DNA of 24,802 nt from Isoetes engelmannii. Lineage: Eukaryota; Streptophyta; Lycopodiopsida; Isoetales; Isoetaceae. Location of the stretch: contig JAANSK020185545.1 of assembly GCA_011763485.2 (NCBI GenBank), forward strand, positions 1 to 24,802, read 5' to 3'. Position 1 is the first letter of the stretch. Every line of letters starts with the position of its first letter. Shown piece after piece: positions 16,423 through 24,802 of this stretch. A model generated the notes under the pieces. The model saw only the letters and a list, made by a program, of their open reading frames with translations, made no database searches and was not told the DNA's origin. The position numbers were made by a program, and so were the translations under genes.

Positions 16423-18936
16423 GAGTAATATGCAAGCTAAGGGCTAAGCCTATAACAATGTTCTCAAAGCATCTAATGGGGAATCTTGTTGTAGCAATGC
16501 TCTTGATTAATCACACCCCTTGTTTCGTCCAACTAAATATTGGACTAAGAAACAAATCACCATAAGTCAAGCTTTACCCAGCCTTAATCTAAATGAGAAA
16601 ATTGGGTTCAAAGTTGGCAAAAAATTTGGTTTGCCTAATCCATTTTTGTCATGAACAACACACACTTTAGTTACGCTAAGATGGGAATGTCTATGATAGC
16701 TCCGTATAAGTCACTAGACCCCACCCAAAGATTTCATTATATTGATGCATTTTCATGTTATTTTTCTATCTAGTCTATAAATTAAACACAATGCTTGCTT
16801 TGCACTTGCAAGGTATAATGCCAAACCCCCCATGGTGATAAAGATAGCCACCGAACATATATTCCCGTAACAACCTTGGGTGGCCAAATCCAAGAGTTGC
16901 ATTGAATACATAATCAAGTCCCCCACTTAGGGTATCGAGCCTCATAGAGGAGTTCCTATGTAATTCACAACCTCGAGCCGACGCTGCATCCGTGGTAGGG
17001 CAAAGCCTTTTGGGGCGCGTGTCGGAGATATGATCAAGACTGGTCGATAACCGGTAGCCCCTGGAGAACTCCCCCTGTGTCAGACATTTATCTTCTATGG
17101 CCCATACTTGGCTCACACCAATCTAAGGATTGATGGGTGGGAAAGAACAAATCATATCTACTCTACTCCGACCAATGTTATTTATGTAATTCACAAGGTC
17201 ATAAGGTAAATTTGGGTTTACATTCAATCCGTACGGGAGAATATTTGACTCAGCCAGTCTCCGGTCCTAAGGTACTCATCTAACCCAACAGAACGGTCCA
17301 CCTTATTCCCATTACATAATTACCCTGGATGACTGTAGTTTTTACTGCATCCAAAACTGTTGTTACACTCATGTATTTATGTATCCATAGTCCATCGCAA
17401 ATACCCTTGCAAGTACTCAAATCCATCAGGAAATGTCACAGCACCACTGCTAAAACAAAGTTCTCACCTATAGTTCCAGGTTACATCGTCATATAATCTT
17501 GGCACATCATGGTTTTCCTTGCCTCAGTGACTAATAAATGATCACTACTCTCAAGTCATTATTTGTTATGCACCAATTTAGATATGTAATCCCCCCCCCC
17601 CCTTTTTTTTGTTACATCTCTTTAAGCGCTTTCCTTTTCTTTTTGTGTGTTCTTTCTGGTTGACTAGCTCATTCCATTCACTGATCATCACTATGTCATA
17701 AGCCAGCCCTCCTTGGCAATTATAAGAGACTTCTCAGAATTAAAAACCCATTAACTTTTCTTGTCCACTCAACAAACCCCAAATCCACTAGTGATGCCAA
17801 CAGTGAACTCATGTCCGATGCATACATGGATACTAAATAATAAGCAATTTGGAAGAGTTGTTTACCTTATGCTCTTCTTAAATAGCTCTCTATCTTGTCA
17901 TCCCTATATAACATATATCTCCATGCACTTTACTGGGTATATATACTAAAAAAATATGTGTCTCACTCAAGAACATTACTTCCATGGATTTAACATCAAC
18001 CTATCCCATTCACTCCATAGCAACACTCTAAAAACCAACTTCACAAAAGGTGCATGCCACTTACATATTATGTAGGGCACATGCTTAATCAATGAAAAAT
18101 ACCTAGTACAGAAGACACCTTGCTTCTTAGGGATTATTGAGGACACGTCCTTCCAAGATCATCTTTTCTGCAAAAATCTCAAGAAAGATTATTAGCATCA
18201 TGCCACCGCTGCAACTTGTGTCCAAGACCTACTAGATACACCAAGTATCCAACTCGGATGTTCAATATCTTCAGGAATATTCAAACTTATATCAATTCTT
18301 CTAGTGTATTCTACTTTATAGTAGAACGTTTTCAAAATCCCTCGCTTTCAAAACCTTCCTTTTGATGTCTTTCAACACATGATCCACTTACCATGCCAAG
18401 CGCAATATTTCATCTATCTCCTCTATAGTTCGCCAGCTCCTGTTGAGATGGCATCTTTATAGTATTTGAATCAGGAGCAAGTAACATCATCATCAGTCAC
18501 TTTAAATCTCAGATCTCATTGAACACTGCTACTGACCAACCATGCTTTGATGCAAACTTGTGAAATTTTTATGTCAATCCATAATACATAGCTCTAACTC
18601 TGATCAAAATTTCTGGAGATAAATACATGCATTGAGACGGTCAATGAGACAAAAGCAAAGTTACATTTAAGTAACTTGGCTAGATGACTAAGACTTCTTC
18701 CCTGGCCGTCATGGGTACTGATAAAACAAAATTTCACACATCTGTGACTTGGTCTGGTCAACTTACCTTACCAATATCATCCTCCAACTATTGCTAATTT
18801 CAAGAACCACCTCTGAGCATTCTTCTGGAAATAGCAACTTGCACATACTGCTCGTGGCACAATAATCTAGATTTACAAGTAGGGCTATAGAATGCAACTT
18901 TCAAACTTCTAATTGTCACCATTGTCCATTGGAAGC
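16423..18936. other. 2.5-kb spacer between the long repeats
   Basis: No recognisable gag, pol or host gene. The longest frame (113 codons, minus, 16775-17116) is unrecognised. C12T8 at 17591-17610. Consistent with the non-coding interior of a LARD-like element, or with a unique spacer in a segmental duplication. Confidence 0.55.
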
Positions 18937-20368
18937 CATCAACTACGGGGTTAGTCACACGGACTAAGTGGGGATCGGGGTTCTAGGACATGCCTAAGCA
19001 TCAACAACATAATGCATCCATCTAGAAACAATAACTTAATCTTATCGTAGTCTCGCCCTTGAAACTTAAGTTAATAATCCATACAAGCATATCCAACAAT
19101 GTACAATTATCTAGGAATTTCAATGCATAATACAAACGTTGCAACTCTATTCAAACATCCAAGATAACATAATATTAACTTAGCAACCATAGCATCATAG
19201 ATTACAATCAATATTCCTCTGGGTTTGAACATGGTCAACTCGGATGATCAGGCCAGTGACATAGACACCCATCCACGTTGCGTCCAGCATTGGAGGACCA
19301 CTTAATTGTGCATGACTTTGTACTCAAAGGTACCAACGCCCGATGTTCAAATAATTACTATTCACATGTTAATTGTGCAATAACCGCGAGTCTAGACCAT
19401 CACACCTAGACTCCGGCCCCAGAGATCTATGTCAAAGAGCATCTTATATACATATAAATCATAATGTTCTAAGTTATCTCAACATTAATGAAAATAACAT
19501 AATACCAACTTAGGTATCATCCATGTCAACGTTAACATCAAAGAATCTGCATTGTTAATACTTCCAGCAAGGCAACCAAGTCCATTGAAAAACATTAATG
19601 CAAATAACATAATACCAACTTAGGTATCATCCATGGCAACGTTAAGATCAAAGAATCTACATTGTTAATACTTCCAGCAAAGCAACCAAGTCCATTGAAA
19701 ATAAAGCATCCTTGGTACAAGGCAAATACATGTCAAGGCATACATATTAGAATGCTCAAGCATGATGCACACATACGTATAATTAACTATATCTTGTCGA
19801 TGTTATCGTTTCTTTCACATTATTTTAGCTACAAATGTTATAAGCTCCCATGTCATTATCTTTCATAGTTCTTACCAACATAACTAACTTTACTTCAAGA
19901 AGATACCTTACCCATGTTATCTTTGTGTTTTTTTTTTGTTTTTTTTCTTAAGATTCAATCTACTATTCCTGCGCGATTTCCAGTGCCTCTTACATGGATT
20001 CAATTTACCAAATCTTATATGAACCCTAGAACTTCATGCATTCAATATGACTCTGATGATCTTACTCACAAAACTTACTTTTCCACCATCACAATTCAAT
20101 AGAAACCAAGAACTCTCAACATTATGCTTAAACCCCAAAAGAAATCACAATTCATCATCCATGGCAAACACAACTCAAACAAATTCTAGAGCCCCAGGTG
20201 TAAGTCTTGATCCGCACCTGGAAATCACTTTGCGCCTTCTCCTTGGTTCAACTCTGATCAATCTGGTACGAGCGCGTCCTCCCCAACGCAAAGCTTCTTC
20301 TCCATAGAAAACTCCTTTCCAATAAAGGCAGAATAATCTTGTTGTGCTTATATAATCTAAAAATGTAG
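18937..20368. repeat. Long direct repeat, right copy (1.43 kb)
   Basis: Second copy of 15082-16422. Read on the minus strand both copies start close to TGTTAGATTATATAAGCG or its equivalent, which would suit a minus-strand LTR, but clean TG and CA ends, a primer-binding site and a target duplication were not found. Confidence 0.92.
19481..19700 (+). repeat. 110-bp tandem duplication in the right long repeat
   Basis: AACATTAATG starts units at 19481 and 19591; both end TCCATTGAAA. The left long repeat has one unit only (about 15643-15752), so the duplication came after the two copies separated. Confidence 0.92.
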
Positions 20369-20400
20369 ACTGCATGCATGCATGTATGCATGGACATGCT
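20369..20400 (+). repeat. GCAT-rich microsatellite
   Basis: GCATGCATGCATGTATGCAT lies just outside the right long repeat. Confidence 0.8.
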
Positions 20401-20599
20401 CCATGCATAACTCATTTGTTTTCACCATTGAAAATGCACTCTTATACAATGGCAACGTTACTTACATCTTCATGTTTGATGCTAAGTTGCTAGGTCCGTT
20501 ACATCAGAGTTACTATTTCCTTCAAAAATGTACTGAACAGAGAGAAGATGAAGTCTTTCATATGATGAAATTGTTTGCATGGTAGAGCTTTAGTAAATC

Positions 20600-21835
20600 C
20601 AATCCATTAGGTAGTATAGGAATAGAAAAGGGAAAGAGCTTTGACAAAATTGCGGAGTATAGAGAGAAACGCTCCATCTCATGGACCGTCATCCCAAGAC
20701 ATTCTGTCAAAGAGTACTAAAGAAGCCTTTGCAATGTCCGATGAACGCTTCCTCTTGGGGTTCCAACAACAATACTTCGACAAATGGGCTCAACATTAGT
20801 CGTTACAAAGGCAAGGGCCATCCAGGGCTTACATCGTCTTGCTAATGGCAAACCTGCAGATTGGACGGCATGTAGGCAGTGCCATCGCATTGTTCAACAC
20901 GGCATTATAGAAAAGCTTTCCCCACAGTGATCACTAGTATGGTTGTTTCCATCTACATGGCAGGCAACCCTCACTGCCAAGTCAATTACCAACAATCGCT
21001 CGTAATGTGCGGAGGAAATGGTCGTGATGAAGCAAGATAGAATTTATGGTTAGTTCGCTCTTTACAAGTTTGTTATCGGCATTCTTGAGCAACAGCTGAC
21101 GACGTGGGCGAAGAAAGCAGAGATACGGGCCCTTACACAGGTGGCATCAAGCCTCGACACTCCACCATTGGTCATATTTTCACACTGCGAAGGTTGACGA
21201 TATTAGGAATTGTCGGCAAGATTTATATTGCTGCTTTGTTTATTTTGCAAAGGCTTTTGACAATATGCCTCGGAACAAGTTGTGGAAAAGATTGAGGCAG
21301 TTGGGGGACCCTATGGATTTGCAAGGTTAATTTAGGCATGTCGATCAACACCATTAACACTCATCAATAGTATTGAGGTCCGTCAAGGATGGCCACTCTC
21401 CTTAATGTTGTTTGGTCTATATATTAATCAGATGAAAGGTTGGTTTATGCCACGGCACTAGGTCTGCAGTGCCTTAAAGCCTGTTGGAAGGAAAACAAGC
21501 TCAATGCTTCTCCCAATAAAATATGCATGAGCACATGTGTATAAAGGTCCACGGAAGAAGCATCATCACTTGCAGCAGTACTTTGATGCTTGCGTTCCCG
21601 GCAAGGTTTGGGATGTGGACGTCTTGGAGTAGGTCAAGATGGTACACTACCAGCAGCAGATCAATCTCGTGTTCACACAAGCGCGCACTCAGCTATGTTC
21701 TCAGGCACGGGATTGAACTGTATTATAATGTATCATTGTATAATTTATCAGCATGCTTATGATTGCCAAGGTTTTCTTTTGAAAACCCTTCGGGACGAGG
21801 TTTTTTTATCCTGACAGTAATACATTATTTATTAT
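20600..21835 (+). mobile_element. LINE (non-LTR retrotransposon), 5'-truncated and decayed
   Basis: Plus-strand reverse transcriptase blocks occur in order in shifted frames: LEQQLTTWAKKAEI (about 21085), PRHSTIGHIFTLR (about 21137), YCCFVYFAKAFDNMPRNKLW (about 21225) and VRQGWPLSLMLFGLYINQMK (about 21380). These match the LINE pattern of a palm domain beginning FVDFxKAFD and the GVRQGCPLSPxLFxLYI block. The catalytic YxDD block and the endonuclease were not seen. The 3' end carries a small hairpin and an AT-rich tail. The start at 20600 is a guess. Several frameshifts and stops make it inactive. Confidence 0.8.
21777..21835 (+). repeat. LINE 3' end with hairpin and AT tail
   Basis: AAAACC (21782-21787) pairs with GGTTTT (21799-21804) around CTTCGGGACGA, then poly(T) and TAATACATTATTTATTATC. 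Several plant LINE/RTE-like 3' ends have a hairpin of this type, which the reverse transcriptase recognises; applied here by analogy. Confidence 0.55.
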
Positions 21836-21942
21836 CTTTGATTGGATTCCACATGCCTATTGGTCTCCATGGGTGATAAACCCATTCAATTCATATAAAT
21901 GAAGAATCCATAATATTTCTTGTGTTGTCTCTTCTTTAATAG

Positions 21943-21971
21943 TGCGTGGTAGTTAGTAGTGCGTGGTAGGT
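21943..21971 (+). repeat. Short tandem repeat
   Basis: AGTGCGTGGTAG twice, separated by TTAGT. Confidence 0.8.
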
Positions 21972-22064
21972 TTTTTCTTTGACCTCCAACTAATAGGTTT
22001 ACCACTTAAAAAAAGAAACATAACTCGTGAGTCATTTTTTATATGAGTATTGTATAGACAATGT

Positions 22065-24300
22065 CTAGATGTGATGAGAAAGATAGACTATTGCTTTACC
22101 AAGTTGCCTATACAAGGTAAGATCTACATCTTCATGAATAGAGTGCATCATGAATGGATTCAAGAATAGGTTGTTGACCAATCTCACAAAAAGTAGTAGT
22201 TGCAATCTGTCATATAAGACACTTTTGTTAGCAGTAGAAGTTTGCCAAACTTCGAGACCTAAATAGTAGCATCCGTGTCGTGATTGTACATATAATACAA
22301 TGATAGAAACATAAGTATCCTCAAACTTATAGTGCAAATTAGAATTTGCACGAGACTTTGATAAGCCATGAAGTGTAGAAAGGAATTGATTATGCTTAGA
22401 GAGAGTGCTATCTTGTATGGAAAATCCACTTAGCATCAATGATATTATTATGAAGGGGCTTCAGCACCAACTTCTAGGTTTGTTGCTTCAATGGTTATCT
22501 CATCATTCATAGTTGCTACCCAGTAGAATGTTTTGTTGCCCTCTAAATAAGTTGTAGGATTAGTATTATTAAGGACTATCATTAAGGATTGTGCTATTAA
22601 TGCATAGCTTCAAGAATATCTAACAAGATGAAGATTAGAAATAAGGATTGTAATCCTTTAAGACCTTTGGAGAGGAACATTTTCAGTAACAATCATATTA
22701 GTGGAAGAAGAAGGAATATAAAAAACCAAAGGACGATCTTGAGTGACAAACTTAGAAGAAAAAAATGTGAAAGGAGACTCATTATCATGGACTGAAAGTT
22801 TATATATGGATCTACCAAATCAGAGACAATAGTTACTAGTACATGTGCCACTAGATGTGTAAAACTAGTAATTAGTGATTCGTGATGTTCATGTGCCATC
22901 GGTTGTGAAGAATCGGGAAAAAGTAATGACAGCAAAAGAACGAACACTTGTTGAATCAATAGGTTCAGATGCATTAATAATGGAGATTTGTGAAAGATTA
23001 GAAATACCAAACAGATTGCAAATATCCTTGTCATAATCTATCATATTACGGTTGATAAAAATCACTGGAATAAACTGCATCTTCCACAAAAGTCATACTT
23101 CTTGATGAAAAGACCTTTTTGATAGGATCGTAACATCTCCAAGCTCTCATATTGTCTTTTATCCCATGATTATAACTTTGAATGCTTGGTTGGAAAGTTG
23201 TCCTCTCTTTTGTAAAACTTCTCGTGGTAAAGTAGCAAAAGCCAAACATCCAAAGACTTTATAGTGAGACACATCAAAAGGCATCTTGGCAGTCAATGAT
23301 TTAATAGGAGCCCTTTAACGTGCTCTGACTAGATCCATTAAAGTCTCGTTTATATGTTCAAAAATGCCATTCTAAGGATGAGCATACAATTAGTTCCCTA
23401 TGAAAACCTTTGGATTGAACATATTCTTCAAACTCTTGGAAGAGATACTCTCATGCATTATCAATTTTCAAGCTCATCCTCCACCAACTTACGGAAAGCC
23501 CGGGGGATTCACCTATATATATATTGGATATGCCATCTGCGAGTGGAAAACTCCTTTCATATTCCTATCCATCCCTCTGCATGTATACCCCATAAAATAT
23601 CTCTACAGAGAAATTACTAAGCTTTTATGTGTATTCTCTCCCCATATTCAACTTCTTTAAATATTTTTATACATATGCTATACCTCTTAGTGTATTTTTC
23701 GTGCAACTAAGCCACCCTTGCGTATTTTTTTGTCCACATATACATACCCAAATACTAGTAATAAACCCCTAAAAATATTCTTAAATGTTATTTAAGCACT
23801 ACAAATGTGCACCTCCTTTGACAACAAGTTAAAAATTTAGAGAAGACTTGAGACTTAAATTTAACAGAATACACCCATGTGTACCTACTAAAATCATCAA
23901 GAGAAACCATGAAGTGTTTGTTACCATGAAATCATTCTATAGGAAGATGTCGAGTGAATGAGTATGGATGAATCCCTAAGACTGTTTCGGTACGAAATTG
24001 TGCTTGAGAAGGATAAGAAAGTCTGCAATCATGACAATTAACAAGTTGCGCTCTACGTATAGGTAATCTTTTAACCATTTGACATCCAGATGATGTCACT
24101 AAAATAAAATTAGCAAGATGTGCATTACTGTGTATGCCACAAGGCTTCTTAGGATTGAGGAACTGCTGTCGAAAAGTGAAGACTCACTGCATACTGTATT
24201 AGCAACTTGTGACAAAAAATGAGGCCTTTCACGATGTATATACAGTCTTTCATCATTCAAATAGCCTTTTGCAATGGGACCAAGTTGTTGAAGATCAAGA
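22065..24300 (-). mobile_element. Ty1/copia pol relic, minus strand
   Basis: From high to low coordinates the minus strand shows a GAG-pre-integrase-like and integrase region (HGNKHFMVSLDDFSRYTWVY type, about 23880-23950; EYLFQEFEEYVQSKGFHREL, about 23395-23460), the integrase C-terminal block RCYDPIKKVFSSRSMTFVED (about 23070-23140), the linker before reverse transcriptase (about 22440-22560), and part of reverse transcriptase (SRANSNLHYKFEDTYVSIIV, about 22290-22360). This is the standard copia order. It is a fossil with many breaks and an insertion. LTRs were not found; both ends are uncertain. Confidence 0.85.
23480..23810. mobile_element. AT-rich insertion inside the copia integrase relic
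   Basis: About 300 bases interrupt the integrase-like sequence, with recognisable integrase on both sides. It has no coding signal. It may be a MITE or another small element, but no terminal repeats or target duplication were resolved, so the ends are approximate. Confidence 0.45.
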
Positions 24301-24640
24301 AAAGATAAAGGATTTTTCTGCAGAATGTACTAATCCTCCAGTGAATAAGACTGAATAATCCATCTTCGTATCAAATTCACTAACAGTCGAGATTCACCAA
24401 CAAACCAAGAACTAGAATGACATGAGTGGTACAACTTTCTGTTTGAAAATTAACACTCTCTTGTAATTTGGACTTGGCCAAATTGGCATCTGCCATTCTG
24501 ACTATGGTCAGGGATAGGTTCTGTATGTACAAATGCAAAATTGTGGACGTATAAAGTTAAAAAATGTGTATTTTGAGGTTAAAAACGCATTTCTTGTATT
24601 TTTCTCTCGGCGGCCGGAAAAAAAAAATAAAATAAAAAAT

Positions 24641-24791
24641 TCCGCGTAAACGCAACCTTTTATTTTGCTTACGCGAAAACAAGTTTGTGTAAGCGAAATC
24701 TCCATTCGCGTGAGCGAAAGTTCAAAATTTGTTTGCTTACGCGAAATGGTCATTCCACTTAACGTGAATTTGTTTTCGCATAAGCGCAACA
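24641..24791. repeat. Cluster of a CpG-rich near-palindrome, TTTCGCNTAAGCGAAA
   Basis: Seven related sites within 150 bases: 24643 CGCGTAAACGCAA, 24665 TTGCTTACGCGAAA, 24685 TTGTGTAAGCGAAA, 24705 TTCGCGTGAGCGAAA, 24732 TTTGCTTACGCGAAA, 24757 CACTTAACGTGAA and 24773 TTTTCGCATAAGCGCAAC. They occur in both orientations at roughly 20-25 base spacing. CpG is far more frequent than in the rest of the window. The cluster continues to the window edge. Function unknown. Confidence 0.8.
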
Positions 24792-24802
24792 GAAGGTTCG
24801 CA

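Noticed and set aside
16775-17116. 113-codon minus-strand frame between the long repeats
   Set aside because: No motif of gag, protease, reverse transcriptase or any host family; composition fits chance, and it was left as part of the non-coding spacer.
24508-24789. 93-codon minus-strand frame at the window end
   Set aside because: It is generated by the CpG motif cluster and A-rich sequence and has no protein-family features.

Overview
This is a repeat-rich stretch of a land-plant nuclear genome. The evidence is a multi-exon gene with GT-AG introns, many Ty1/copia relics primed by the initiator-Met tRNA site (TGGTATCAGAG type), a hAT transposase remnant, a LINE remnant and long AT-rich non-coding stretches. 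The density of nested old elements suggests a large genome, possibly a non-flowering plant; that last point is weak inference. Nothing looks bacterial.

Layout. Positions 1212-9890 (+) hold the 3' end of one host gene, a DExH-box RNA helicase of the plant DExH4/DExH7 (DHX29/DHX57-like) type. Five exons are seen (1212-1307, 6570-6785, 9399-9491, 9570-9713, 9813-9890), all joined in phase 0 and ending in a stop codon. Intron 1 is 5.26 kb and holds nested insertions: a copia-type relic (2761-6247) that landed in an older antisense short-LTR element, a 606-bp tandem duplication across that junction, a 205-bp MITE, and one arm of a 77-bp inverted repeat whose other arm is at 1-77. Intron 2 holds a deletion-derivative copia element (6974-8930) with both LTRs and a GTCAG target duplication. 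Upstream of the first exon seen are a tandem repeat, a 26-bp perfect hairpin and a copia 3' LTR.

9891-14150 is intergenic, with a hAT transposase C-terminus (minus strand) and three coding-like fragments I do not recognise. 15082-20368 is bounded by two 1.3-1.4 kb direct repeats around 2.5 kb without recognisable genes: either a LARD-like LTR element or a segmental duplication. 20600-21835 is a 5'-truncated LINE. 22065-24300 is a minus-strand copia pol relic with a further insertion. 24641-24791 is a compact cluster of a CpG-rich near-palindrome (TTTCGCNTAAGCGAAA).

Apart from the helicase there is no evidence of an intact expressed gene. I found no convincing new biochemical system. The most unexplained items are the inverted-repeat pair enclosing a host exon, the unrecognised coding-like fragments at 11.1-12.7 kb, the paired 1.4-kb repeats and the terminal CpG motif cluster.
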